64,000 bases of DNA from Ramlibacter ginsenosidimutans (lineage in GTDB: Bacteria > Pseudomonadota > Gammaproteobacteria > Burkholderiales > Burkholderiaceae_C). The position numbers and the translations under genes are program-made. Below the pieces are notes generated by a model, which was not told the origin of the DNA, searched no databases, and worked only from the letters and a program-made list of their open reading frames with translations. The stretch covers positions 124,001-188,000 of the forward strand of contig NZ_JAEPWM010000005.1 of assembly GCF_016654015.1 (NCBI RefSeq), written 5' to 3'. Numbering within the stretch: the stretch's first letter is position 1; every line of letters begins with the position of its first letter. Positions 1 to 8,490 of the stretch are shown in pieces.

Positions 1-6
1 CTGTGA

Positions 7-750
7 TCAACCAGCCATGAGGCCACCGTCGACCAAAAGCTCGGCGCCCGTGATGTAGCACGCGTCCTCCGAAGCAAGGAACAGTACGGCGTTCGCCACA
101 TCTTCGGCGCGACCTTCGCGCCCGAGCGGTACCTGCGCCAAGGCGTTCGCCCGTGCGGCCGGCTCGAATTTGGACGTCTTCATCACCGGCATGATTCCGG
201 GATGAACGCTGTTGACACGCACCGCTGGCGCATACCGCAACGCTGCTGCTTTGGTCATGATGTGAACAGCCGCCTTGGATGCGTGATATCCCATGTGGCT
301 GGATTTCGGTTGCCCGTGGAGCGCAGACACGGAGGAGATGTTGACGATTGAACCACCGTGACGGGAAAGCGCATCGCAGGTGGCCCGGATTCCCAGGAAT
401 GCACCTTTCGCATTCACGTCCATGAGCTCGTCCCAGGCCTCGATACTGTCGCCGCCGGCGTCGATTCCGCCGCTGATGCCCGCGTTGTTGACAAGCACGT
501 TCAGCTGCCCAAACTCCGACAGACATCGCGCGACAGCAACTGACCACTCCTTTTCCGCGCGCACGTCCAGTCGAACATAACTCGCTCCAGCGCCGAGTTC
601 GCCGAGCAGCGCAGTCACGGAATCATTGTTCTCTGCAGGCAAGTCAGCCAGCATCACTCGCGCCCCGGCCTGCTTCAGAGTCCGTGCGATCGCTCGACCA
701 AAACTTCCCGTCGCCCCCGTGACGAGGGCAACTTTTCCCGCCAGTTTCAT
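7..750 (-). CDS. SDR-family oxidoreductase
   Basis: A 247-residue classical short-chain dehydrogenase/reductase, expected to be a cytoplasmic NAD(P)-dependent enzyme acting on an alcohol or ketone. The cofactor loop TGATGSFG (residues 11-18), the NNAG motif (88-91), the serine pair in VNISS (139/140) and Tyr155/Lys159 of YHASK are all intact, and the C-terminal VDGG is typical. The ATG at 750 follows a GGAGAC ribosome site. It sits 21 bases after the Rieske oxygenase on the same strand and closes the four-gene run that starts at 4226. Dehydrogenation of an oxygenase product is therefore the natural inference. The substrate cannot be read from the sequence. Confidence 0.9.
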   Translation of the reverse strand: MKLAGKVALVTGATGSFGRAIARTLKQAGARVMLADLPAENNDSVTALLGELGAGASYVRLDVRAEKEWSVAVARCLSEFGQLNVLVNNAGISGGIDAGGDSIEAWDELMDVNAKGAFLGIRATCDALSRHGGSIVNISSVSALHGQPKSSHMGYHASKAAVHIMTKAAALRYAPAVRVNSVHPGIMPVMKTSKFEPAARANALAQVPLGREGRAEDVANAVLFLASEDACYITGAELLVDGGLMAG

Positions 751-771
751 TGAATCGTCTCCAAGTTGGTG

Positions 772-2130
772 CTATCGCGGCACGACCGGAGCCCTGCTCA
801 TGAGCGTCGGGTTCTCTGCCACGAATTCGTCGAAGTCGGACTTGCCTGAATATGCGCAGAACCCGCGAACCGAGAAGAGTTCTGCCTTGGAGGCGGCAGG
901 CGGTGCGAGCCCGTCAGACATGTCTTTTGCCATCTTCATGAGCTGGCGGCGGAAAGCAACTGTCGGTGCGTCCGCTGCCACGAGGTGTTCTCCCGATCTG
1001 TCCGCGAGCCCCATGCGCCCGCCCGGCTTCCAGGGCATCCCTTCCTGGACGGCGCGATCCTGCGTGTTGAATCCGTGGATGCCAGTGAAACTGGACGTCC
1101 GCTGCAGTTCGCGACTGATGAGGTAATCGTTGCCACGGTTCGCAGTTGGAAGGAAGGTGTCTATGACGTAGCCGTCCTCCAGCGCTAGTGCGGCCTTCTC
1201 ACGACGCGGGGGAAACCAGCTGCCGTTATTGAGTTCCTCGAAGTCTCTCTCATCCAACGGCCGGTCCAGCCGATAGCGGTAGACGAAACAGCTGGTGTTG
1301 TAGTCGTCGATGGGACAAGCGCCGCGCCCATTGAAGTATCGGTCTTCCGGGACACCTGAGGATGTAGAGCTCCACACAGGCTGCATGTAGTGCGTCATGC
1401 GCCAATAGTGCCGGTCACCAAGGTCGCGACGCGCGCCGGTATAAAAGCCATAGCCGGTCGGACGCACGAACAAGTGTGGGGCGCCGTCGGCGCCGAACAC
1501 GGAGATCGCCTGGGTGAGATTCTCGCCGACACCTGCAGACTTGTGCAGATAACTGACATGCGACGAGTCGAACTCACCCTCCAGAAATTGCACCCAGTTC
1601 GATCGCTGGATCCAGCGGCTCACGTGGACATGGCTGGAGGGCAAGGCCAGCCAATCGAAATTCGGCAGATCGGGTTTCTCGGACTTCGGCCCCATGTAGA
1701 CCCAGACGACTCCACCCGCCTCAGCGGTCTCGTACGCCTTCAAGCCCACGCGATTGAGCATCGCCTCCGAGAGGGACTGCTGGTCGACGTTCGGAATCTC
1801 CAGGCAGCGTCCGCTCACGTCGTACTTCCAGCCGTGGTACACACACCGAAGGCCACTGTGCTCGTTGCGACCGAAGAAGAGAGGAGCACGTTTGTGCGCA
1901 CAGTAGGCGTCAACGATGCCCACGGCGCCGGTCGTATCCCTGAACGCGATCAGATTCTCGCCCAGCAGCCTCAATCTCACCGGCTCGCCGTCCGCCACGA
2001 GTTCCGAGGCAAGCAGCGCCGGCATCCAGAAGCGCCGGAGTGCCTGGCCCATCGGCGTGTCTGCCATCACTCTGCACATTGCATCGACGCCGTCATCTTT
2101 CGATCCGGCCGTCGGGACTCGATCCATCAT
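772..2130 (-). CDS. Rieske [2Fe-2S] aromatic ring-hydroxylating oxygenase, alpha subunit type
   Basis: A 452-residue terminal oxygenase of the phthalate/phenoxybenzoate dioxygenase-like class. It would use electrons from a separate reductase to hydroxylate or demethylate an aromatic acid. The Rieske ligands are visible as CAH (Cys77, His79) and CVYH (Cys96, His99). The mononuclear iron site is Asp188, His191 and His196 in the stretch EGEFDSSHVSYLH. Starts at 2133 (TTG), 2130 and 2127 (ATG) are all possible; 2130 is chosen because GGAGG lies 10 bases upstream. No reductase or ferredoxin gene is in the window, so the electron donor must be encoded elsewhere. The neighbours (lyase, Bug binding protein, SDR, divergent LysR) make a catabolic role very likely. 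Confidence 0.92.
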   Translation of the reverse strand: MMDRVPTAGSKDDGVDAMCRVMADTPMGQALRRFWMPALLASELVADGEPVRLRLLGENLIAFRDTTGAVGIVDAYCAHKRAPLFFGRNEHSGLRCVYHGWKYDVSGRCLEIPNVDQQSLSEAMLNRVGLKAYETAEAGGVVWVYMGPKSEKPDLPNFDWLALPSSHVHVSRWIQRSNWVQFLEGEFDSSHVSYLHKSAGVGENLTQAISVFGADGAPHLFVRPTGYGFYTGARRDLGDRHYWRMTHYMQPVWSSTSSGVPEDRYFNGRGACPIDDYNTSCFVYRYRLDRPLDERDFEELNNGSWFPPRREKAALALEDGYVIDTFLPTANRGNDYLISRELQRTSSFTGIHGFNTQDRAVQEGMPWKPGGRMGLADRSGEHLVAADAPTVAFRRQLMKMAKDMSDGLAPPAASKAELFSVRGFCAYSGKSDFDEFVAENPTLMSRAPVVPR

Positions 2131-2273
2131 CAAAAATCACCCTCCAGTTGTCGGCTGCGACGCGGACGAAAGACACGACATCGACCGTGACGCCCGCTTG
2201 TGCATCGAGAATTGATTGCCCGGAGTTCAGATCCGCAGATTGGCGGTCTCGCTCCAATGGCCATGCGTGAGCA

Positions 2274-3260
2274 TCAGTCGAGTTTGACGCCGCTCGATTT
2301 GATAAGACGCTCGTAGCGACCCACTTCCTGAATCTTCATGGATTTCAACTCTTCCGGGCTGCTGCTCACCGCTTCCTGCTCGAAGTCACGGAAACGCTTC
2401 TTCAGTGCCGCGGACCGGACCGCCTGTTGCACAGCCGCTGCGATCTGATCGACGATCGCCTTGGGGGTCCCAGCCGGAGCTTCCAGGGCGGCCCAAACGT
2501 AGAATTCAGACCCAGGAAGTGTCTCGCTGAGGGTAGGCACGTCGGGCAGGGCTTCCGAGCGCGTTTTGCCGGTCATCGCAAGCGGGCGAAGTTTGCCTGC
2601 ACGGATCCACGTCAAGCTCGAAACATCGGCGAACACGAAATCGACCTGTCCGCCCAGCAACGCCGTCAGGGACGGAGCCGTCCCTTGGAACGGCACATGC
2701 GTGGCGGCGGATCCGGTCTGCATGTTCAGCGCGGCCGCTGTCAGGTGCGGAATGCTCCCAGGCCCGGGTGAGCCGTAGTTCAAGGCGTTTGGACGCGCCT
2801 TCATGTCGCTCACCAAATCTGCAAGAGTCTTGTACTTGGAGTCTGGCCGAACGACAAGATAAAACGGCGATCTGGCAATCTGCGAAATTGGCGCAAATGC
2901 CGACAGGTAGTCGTAGCTTACGCTGCTCTTGAAGAGCGTCTGGGCGGCGGCGAGCGCAGTAGTGCTGATCAGAAGCGTATAGCCATCCGGCTGCGCTCGC
3001 GCCACGAGCGCCGCGCTGACGGTGGTTCCCGCGCCCGGCTTGTTATCGACAATCACCGGTTGCTTCCAGATTTCGCTGAGTTCGTGGGCCAGCGACCGAG
3101 CGGTCATGTCGGATCCACCACCCGGCGGGTAGCCGTTGATGAGTGTGACCGGACGGTTCGGAAAGGCGGCCTGTGCGTTCGCTGATGATGAAACACCAGC
3201 AGCAACGACAAGGAGTGTCGCCGCAAGCAGTGCGCCCAACTTGTTTTTGAACTCGAACAT
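2274..3260 (-). CDS. Bug/TctC-family periplasmic solute-binding protein
   Basis: A 328-residue extracytoplasmic binding protein of the tripartite tricarboxylate transporter (Bug) family. It should bind a carboxylate, perhaps the substrate of the adjacent oxygenase. The N-terminus has a basic and hydrophobic signal peptide ending near ANA (about residue 28). The mature start FPNRPVTLINGYPPGGGSD is the family hallmark, followed by the VDNKPGAG and APDGYTLL-like motifs. The ATG at 3260 is preferred over an upstream TTG at 3290 because only it gives a clean signal peptide. It begins 30 bases after the DHDPS-like gene. There is no TctA/TctB membrane pair nearby, so the protein is an orphan here. 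Confidence 0.93.
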   Translation of the reverse strand: MFEFKNKLGALLAATLLVVAAGVSSSANAQAAFPNRPVTLINGYPPGGGSDMTARSLAHELSEIWKQPVIVDNKPGAGTTVSAALVARAQPDGYTLLISTTALAAAQTLFKSSVSYDYLSAFAPISQIARSPFYLVVRPDSKYKTLADLVSDMKARPNALNYGSPGPGSIPHLTAAALNMQTGSAATHVPFQGTAPSLTALLGGQVDFVFADVSSLTWIRAGKLRPLAMTGKTRSEALPDVPTLSETLPGSEFYVWAALEAPAGTPKAIVDQIAAAVQQAVRSAALKKRFRDFEQEAVSSSPEELKSMKIQEVGRYERLIKSSGVKLD

Positions 3261-3290
3261 GTTGCCTTGTCTATCTTTGGTTGTGGTCAA

Positions 3291-4226
3291 TCAACTATCC
3301 AGAAGTCCTGCGGCGCGCAGCGCGCTTCGAATACGCATTTGCTCCCTTTCATCCGGCGCCAGAAGTGGGGGGCGGACATGCGCGGATGTCATTCGTCCCA
3401 ACATCACCTGGGCTTGCTTCATCCGGTTGTGCATGTCCAGGAACGGGTCAGCATAGAACACCGAGTTGAGCGGATACAGGCGATCTGCGACCGCTTTTGC
3501 TTGAACAAGATTGCCTGCCTGAACTGCTTCAAACAGTTCGACTTGCAGCGACGCCACCGTGCTCCCGGAGCCGGACAAGACTCCCCCGCACCCGATGACA
3601 AGCGACGCAAGAAGCCAGGCCGTGTGCGTGGTGAGGATCTGAACAGGGTTCGGCCCCGTCTGCAGGGTTCGGACGGTCTTCTCCAGCAGGACCGGATCAT
3701 TGCAATAGTCCTTGATGGCACGGATGGTCGGCACTGCGTCTACCAACTCCTGGAGTGTCTCCAGCCGCACGCCAAAGCCGCTATTGAGCGGGAATTGAAA
3801 GTAGATAAGCGGCAAAGACGTCGCATCTGCAATTCGGCGCAGATGGTCCTTGATGATCTGCGGCCGAACCGAAGCGCCGATGGAGAAGTTGCTGGGAGGG
3901 AACACGAGGAGTGCGCTGGCGCCCTCACGCTCGGACATGCGAGCGATGCGAGCAGCGTCCGCAGAACTCTCTGCGAAGACCCCGCCGACGACTGGCAACT
4001 TGTCACCGACCGCGTCCACGGCCAATGTCAGGACCTGAGCCATCTCGTCGAACGAGCAGCATCCAACCTCGGTCGAATGCGCGTTCACGGTCAACGCCGA
4101 CAAGCCTCTGGTGGCCGCAACATCGTGGAGATGCCGCTGGAATGCGTCCTTGTCGATGGAAAGATCCTGCTTGAACGGCAGCAGACATGCCGGGATGACC
4201 CCACGGGGCTGATACGTGTCCTTCAT
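3291..4226 (-). CDS. Dihydrodipicolinate synthase/N-acetylneuraminate lyase family protein
   Basis: A 311-residue class I (Schiff-base) aldolase or hydratase-aldolase with the DHDPS TIM-barrel fold. The Schiff-base lysine is Lys172 in IRAIKDY, and the family tyrosine is Tyr142 in IYFQFP. The usual GTTGE substrate loop is changed to HSTEVG (residues 50-55), so it is not a housekeeping dapA. It more likely works on another 2-oxo acid, such as a pyruvate-releasing step of aromatic degradation. The ATG at 4226 is chosen over an upstream alternative at 4262 because an AGAGGAG ribosome site precedes it. It is the first gene of the four-gene run and is divergent from the LysR at 4339. Confidence 0.88.
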   Translation of the reverse strand: MKDTYQPRGVIPACLLPFKQDLSIDKDAFQRHLHDVAATRGLSALTVNAHSTEVGCCSFDEMAQVLTLAVDAVGDKLPVVGGVFAESSADAARIARMSEREGASALLVFPPSNFSIGASVRPQIIKDHLRRIADATSLPLIYFQFPLNSGFGVRLETLQELVDAVPTIRAIKDYCNDPVLLEKTVRTLQTGPNPVQILTTHTAWLLASLVIGCGGVLSGSGSTVASLQVELFEAVQAGNLVQAKAVADRLYPLNSVFYADPFLDMHNRMKQAQVMLGRMTSAHVRPPLLAPDEREQMRIRSALRAAGLLDS

Positions 4227-4338
4227 GCCGAACACACTCCTCTCGAATTGCGAAAGGAGCAAAGAATAGGCCGTTTATTACAGGCATCATAGTCCTCAGT
4301 GGCGCATTTCAGTAGTGCACGATGATCCATAATCCCAA

Positions 4339-5295
4339 ATGATTAATCTTGGCGATCTCAGGCTTCTTGTCGGTGTGGCGGAACTCGGAAGCATTCGGGC
4401 CGCGGCGCAGCAACTCGGATGGGATCCCTCGCAGGCAACGCGTCGACTCGCCGCGCTCGAAGCAGATCTCAAGGTCAGGCTTTTCGCACGTACGACCCGC
4501 AAGATCGGCATCACGGAAGCCGGGCAGCAATACGTCAGCTGGGCGCGTACCGCGTTGGAGGGTTTCAACGGCGTCCAGGATGCTGTCGGGGCGTTGAAGG
4601 ATGAACCAAGGGGCATCGTTCGCCTCGCGTGCCCTGAGCTGTTGGCAGTCAGATACGTCGGTCAGATGGCCCGCGAACTGGCCGGTATCTACCCTCATCT
4701 GAAGCTGTCGATCATCACGACCGACCGCCCCGTCAACTTGCCGCAAGGAGACTTTGACGTTGCCGTGTATGTGGGAGAGAGACCGTCCAGTCGCCTGATC
4801 ATGCGGAAGCTGCTGGATGTCGAAATGCTTCTTTGCGCTTCTCCAGACTATCTATCCGAATGCGGCGAACCAATGACGCCGCGAGACCTCGAGCATCATC
4901 GACTCGTATCACATGGGGTGTATGACCAATCTGCGTGGTACTTCTTGCGCCGCGGAAAATCGGATTCCGTCGAAGTAAATTGGCACGTTCGCACCGAGGG
5001 GACGCTCTTTGCTCAGACGCTAGCGCTTGCAGGCGTCGGCATAGCGCGCCTTACGCGGCGAACGGCAGCTGCCGACATCCAGTCGGGGAAGTTGGTTCAC
5101 GTCCTTCCGAGCTACAAGTGCGTGCTGTCGGATGGCAGCGCACTTGCTGCGTGGGTCGCATTTCCTCACCGCCAGGTCCTGAATCGCACGCGCGTCGTGG
5201 TGGACGCCCTCGTACGCCATCTTCAGGACAACACCGCCGAAAAGGTGGCCGCGACTGAAGGGAGGAAGGGACCACCTGCTGATTCTTCTCCGTGA
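4339..5295 (+). CDS. LysR-family transcriptional regulator
   Basis: A 318-residue LysR regulator. The N-terminal winged helix-turn-helix (about residues 1-60, with SIRAAAQQLGWDPSQATRRL) is followed by a periplasmic-binding-like effector domain. The typical LysR signature is somewhat divergent: SQATRRLAALE replaces the commoner SALSRQIKxLE. It is transcribed away from the DHDPS-like gene, with 112 bases between the two starts. Control of the oxygenase operon is therefore the standard inference. I found no convincing T-N11-A operator in that gap. It converges on the LysR at 5388-6293, with 92 bases between the stops. Confidence 0.9.
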   Translation: MINLGDLRLLVGVAELGSIRAAAQQLGWDPSQATRRLAALEADLKVRLFARTTRKIGITEAGQQYVSWARTALEGFNGVQDAVGALKDEPRGIVRLACPELLAVRYVGQMARELAGIYPHLKLSIITTDRPVNLPQGDFDVAVYVGERPSSRLIMRKLLDVEMLLCASPDYLSECGEPMTPRDLEHHRLVSHGVYDQSAWYFLRRGKSDSVEVNWHVRTEGTLFAQTLALAGVGIARLTRRTAAADIQSGKLVHVLPSYKCVLSDGSALAAWVAFPHRQVLNRTRVVVDALVRHLQDNTAEKVAATEGRKGPPADSSP

Positions 5296-5387
5296 AGACG
5301 TGCTCCCCGGCATGAGGAAGCCGCGAAAGGCAGAAGAATTTTCGACGTTCCAAATGGCCACGCTTCCGGGACTCCGCGGGGCTGACC

Positions 5388-6293
5388 TCAAGCGGGGTGC
5401 ACGAACGGCAGGCCGTTGCTGAAGCCACCCCGGGTCGCGAAGTGCACGAGCGTCTCCGCCAAGATCAGGGTGGCAGTCGTCGGTGGCCGGTTCTTGTGGC
5501 GGGCGAGTGCCCGTGTCAAAGAGAAGCCTTGCACCGGCACGCCGGCCAGACGGCCGGCGCTGATTTCGTCCCACATCGCGAGCGGCGGTCCGAAATACGA
5601 AACCACGCCCGTCGCGACCAATTCGACCATGGGGACGGAGGCTTCCAGTTCGACCACGATGTTCAGGTCGGCTGCGGGCAACTGACGCTCGAGCTCCATT
5701 CGCAGGAATTGCGGAACCATCAGCGGCACGCCCGCCAGGTCCGAGGGCTTCAGCAATCGCCGGCGCCGGCGTGCGGGCACGCTTACGAGCCATACGTCCT
5801 CACGATACAACGTCTGCGCCAGCAGATCTTGATGACGCGTGAATTCGGTCAGCAGCGTGATGTCAAGCTTGTCGGCAAGCAGGCTCTCGCGCAAGTCTTC
5901 GGTGTAGCCGTGCGTCAGGGTGAAGCGGATTTCAGGGTAACGCGCGCGCACTTGGGCGATCGCGCCGGGGACCAGCTTCTGCGCAATCGAAGGGAGCGCG
6001 CCGATGCGAACGGTGCCGCGGGGCACCGAAGTTCGGGCCCGGACCTCGTCCCTGAGTACGGTCGACTGCCGCACGAGGTTTTCCGATCCTTCCATCAGCA
6101 CCTTGCCGGCCTCGGTCAGCGTGACGCCGCGCGCCGTGCGAGCGAACAGCTCCACACCCATGTCCTCCTCCAGCAGCTGCACGTGCCGGCTCAGTGCCGG
6201 TTGCGCGACGTGGAGGATCTCGGCGGCGCGCCGGAAATTCCCCAGGCGGGCGACGGTTGCGAAGTAACGCAGGCGGGTGAGGTTCAGGTCCAC
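5388..6293 (-). CDS. LysR-family transcriptional regulator (divergent from hyuA)
   Basis: A 301-residue LysR regulator starting at a GTG (6293). Its N-terminus, LRYFATVARLGNFRRAAEIL then QPALSRHVQLLEEDMG, is a textbook LysR helix-turn-helix. The rest is the effector domain with a typical 'GTVRIGALPS' opening (around residue 95). It is divergent from hyuA, with 109 bases between the starts, and so probably regulates the hydantoinase-like operon at 6403-12213. An inverted repeat, TGATGCC...GGCATCA, at 6308-6335 lies just upstream of this gene and could be its operator. Confidence 0.92.
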   Translation of the reverse strand: MDLNLTRLRYFATVARLGNFRRAAEILHVAQPALSRHVQLLEEDMGVELFARTARGVTLTEAGKVLMEGSENLVRQSTVLRDEVRARTSVPRGTVRIGALPSIAQKLVPGAIAQVRARYPEIRFTLTHGYTEDLRESLLADKLDITLLTEFTRHQDLLAQTLYREDVWLVSVPARRRRRLLKPSDLAGVPLMVPQFLRMELERQLPAADLNIVVELEASVPMVELVATGVVSYFGPPLAMWDEISAGRLAGVPVQGFSLTRALARHKNRPPTTATLILAETLVHFATRGGFSNGLPFVHPA

Positions 6294-6307
6294 AGGGGCG
6301 AGGGTGG

Positions 6308-6335
6308 TGATGCCCAGGCGATATCAAAGGCATCA
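6308..6335. promoter_or_regulatory. Inverted repeat in the LysR/hyuA divergent region
   Basis: A perfect 7-base inverted repeat, TGATGCC (6308-6314) and GGCATCA (6329-6335), separated by 14 bases. It lies 15 bases upstream of the LysR GTG and about 67 bases before hyuA. The spacing is not the canonical LysR T-N11-A, so assigning it as an operator is only a suggestion based on position and symmetry. Confidence 0.35.
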
Positions 6336-6402
6336 TTAATCGGCATTTGCGCGATCATACGGCGCCCGATACTCTCCCTCGCATGCAATTCTGGAAGTTC
6401 GA

Positions 6403-8490
6403 ATGAGCGTGCCGGACACGCCGCTGCTGGTGGCAGTCGACATCGGCGGCACCTTCACCGACCTCGCTGTTTTCGATGTCCACAGCGGCGAGCTGCAGGC
6501 CGCCAAGTGCCTGACCACGTACGGCGACTTCATCCGGGCGATCGACGATTGCCTGGCCGCACTGGGCGTGAAGCTGGATCAGGCCGCATCGTTCAAGCAC
6601 GGCACCACGCTGGTCATCAACGCGCTGCTCGAACGCAAGGGCGCCAAGGCGGCTCTGGTGACGACGCGCGGCTTTCGCGACGTGCTGGAGATCGGCCGTG
6701 GCAACCGGGCGCTGCCATTCCGCATGAACTACCGCCGCCACGATCCGCTGATCCCGCGCGAGTTGCGCCTGGAGCTTTCGGAGCGGATGGCGAGCAGCGG
6801 CTCGGCGCAGGCGGTTCCGACCGAGGCGGACATCCGGGAGCTGGCGGGCGAGTTGCGGCGGCGTGAGGTCGAGGCCGTCGCCATCTCCTTCCTGAATGCC
6901 TATGCGAACCCCGAGCACGAGAGCATGGTTGCCGCGGCGTTGGCACGGGAGCTGCCTGATGTCTTCATCTCCTGCGCCACGGAGCTCTCGCGCGAGTGGT
7001 ACGAGTACGAGCGAACCGCGACGGCCTGTGCCAACGCGTTCGTCGGGCCGGAGGTCAGCCGCTACATCGGACGACTGGCCGCGGATCTCGGACAGCGTGG
7101 ATTCCAGGGTGAGCGTTTCTTCATGGGCTCGGGCTCGGGCGTGATCACGCTCCAGCAGGCCGCGGCAGAGCCCGTGCGCCTCGTCGAATCGGGGCCCGTG
7201 GGCGGCGTGGTCGGCGCGGCGGCCTTCGCCCGCGCGCTCGGCATCCCGAAGCTGGTGGCATTCGACATCGGCGGCACCACGGCCAAATGCGCCTTGGTGA
7301 AGGACGGCGAGTTCGATGTGAAGTCGTCGTACTGGATCGGCGGCTATGAGCACGGCTTCCCCATCCGCAGCAGCATCATCGACATCGTGGAAGTGGGAGC
7401 CGGTGGCGGATCCATCGCGCGCGTCGACGAGCATGCGCGCTTGCACGTCGGCCCCCAGAGTGCCGGATCGGTGCCCGGGCCGGTCGCGTTCGGCAACGGC
7501 GGCACCCAGCCGACGGTGACCGACGCCAACATCGTGCTGGGCCGCCTCGACCCCGAGCAGTCGATGGGCGAGGGCGTGCACCTGGACGTGGCCGCGGCGC
7601 GTGACGCGATGTGGTCGCAACTCGGGGCGCCGCTGGGATATGCCGGCGCCGAGGATGTGCCGCGCATCGCGCTGGGCGTGCTCTCACTGGCGTCCATCAC
7701 GATGTCCGGGGCGATCCGCAAGATCACGATAGAACGCGGCGAGGATCCGCGCGACTTCGTGCTGTTCGCCTACGGCGGTGGCGGGCCGCTGCACAGCGTG
7801 GAGCTGGCGCGAGAGCTCGGCATCCCGCAGGTCGTCGTGCCGCCGCGCGCCGGCATCTTTTCGGCATTGGGAATGCTGTTCGCGGACCTCGAGAACGACG
7901 CCGGGCGGACCTTCCTGCGGCCCTTGACCGACGCGTCCGTGCAGGAAGCGCGCGACCTGGCCCAAAGCCTGGGCCGGGACTTGAAGCAGCGGCTGGCCGA
8001 GGCGGCAAGCGGCGCCGCAGTCACGATGGGGACGCATGCCGAGCTTCGCTATCGCGGCCAGATCCACAGCCTGCGCACGCGCCTGCAGTCGGGCGACGAC
8101 GCGGCCGCGGTGCGCCAGCGCTTCGAGCAGTCCTACACGAGCCGCTACGGGCACGCCAGCCATGGGGCACCGGTGGAATTCGTTTCCTTGTCGGTCACCG
8201 CCCGGCGCGAAACCGCGCATCCGGACCTGCATCGCCTGGGAAGCCATGATGCCGCACGCGGCGGCGTGGGGGAGCCCGCAGGCACCCGCAAGATCTTCCT
8301 GACGCGCCCCAACGAGTGGCGGCAGGTCCCGGTGTTCCGGCGCGAGGACCTGCCGCCAGGGTTCCGCGTGACCGGCCCGGTCGTGATCGAGGACTACGGC
8401 TCGACCTGCCTGGCCGACGCAGGCGATGTGGTGGAGATCGGGCAGCTGGGCGAAATCCGCATCACGCTCGGCGCGGTGGAACGCCCATGA
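6403..8490 (+). CDS. hyuA: Hydantoinase/oxoprolinase family protein, subunit A (HyuA-like)
   Basis: A 695-residue ATP-dependent amidohydrolase or carboxylase subunit of the HyuA/oxoprolinase/acetone-carboxylase family. The first nucleotide-binding loop is VDIGGTFTDLAVF (about residues 12-24) and the second is FDIGGTTAKCAL (about 286-297), as expected of the ASKHA-like fold. The length matches the usual ~690 residues. The ATG at 6403 has a weak GGAAG five bases upstream. Its stop overlaps the hyuB start (ATGA), so the two subunits should be translationally coupled. The family uses ATP to open or close cyclic amides or to carboxylate ketones; which of these applies here cannot be decided. Confidence 0.93.
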   Translation: MSVPDTPLLVAVDIGGTFTDLAVFDVHSGELQAAKCLTTYGDFIRAIDDCLAALGVKLDQAASFKHGTTLVINALLERKGAKAALVTTRGFRDVLEIGRGNRALPFRMNYRRHDPLIPRELRLELSERMASSGSAQAVPTEADIRELAGELRRREVEAVAISFLNAYANPEHESMVAAALARELPDVFISCATELSREWYEYERTATACANAFVGPEVSRYIGRLAADLGQRGFQGERFFMGSGSGVITLQQAAAEPVRLVESGPVGGVVGAAAFARALGIPKLVAFDIGGTTAKCALVKDGEFDVKSSYWIGGYEHGFPIRSSIIDIVEVGAGGGSIARVDEHARLHVGPQSAGSVPGPVAFGNGGTQPTVTDANIVLGRLDPEQSMGEGVHLDVAAARDAMWSQLGAPLGYAGAEDVPRIALGVLSLASITMSGAIRKITIERGEDPRDFVLFAYGGGGPLHSVELARELGIPQVVVPPRAGIFSALGMLFADLENDAGRTFLRPLTDASVQEARDLAQSLGRDLKQRLAEAASGAAVTMGTHAELRYRGQIHSLRTRLQSGDDAAAVRQRFEQSYTSRYGHASHGAPVEFVSLSVTARRETAHPDLHRLGSHDAARGGVGEPAGTRKIFLTRPNEWRQVPVFRREDLPPGFRVTGPVVIEDYGSTCLADAGDVVEIGQLGEIRITLGAVERP

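Noticed and set aside
4227..4338. LysR T-N11-A site between the DHDPS-like gene and its LysR
   Set aside because: ATGAT repeats are present, but no dyad with acceptable arms and spacing was found.
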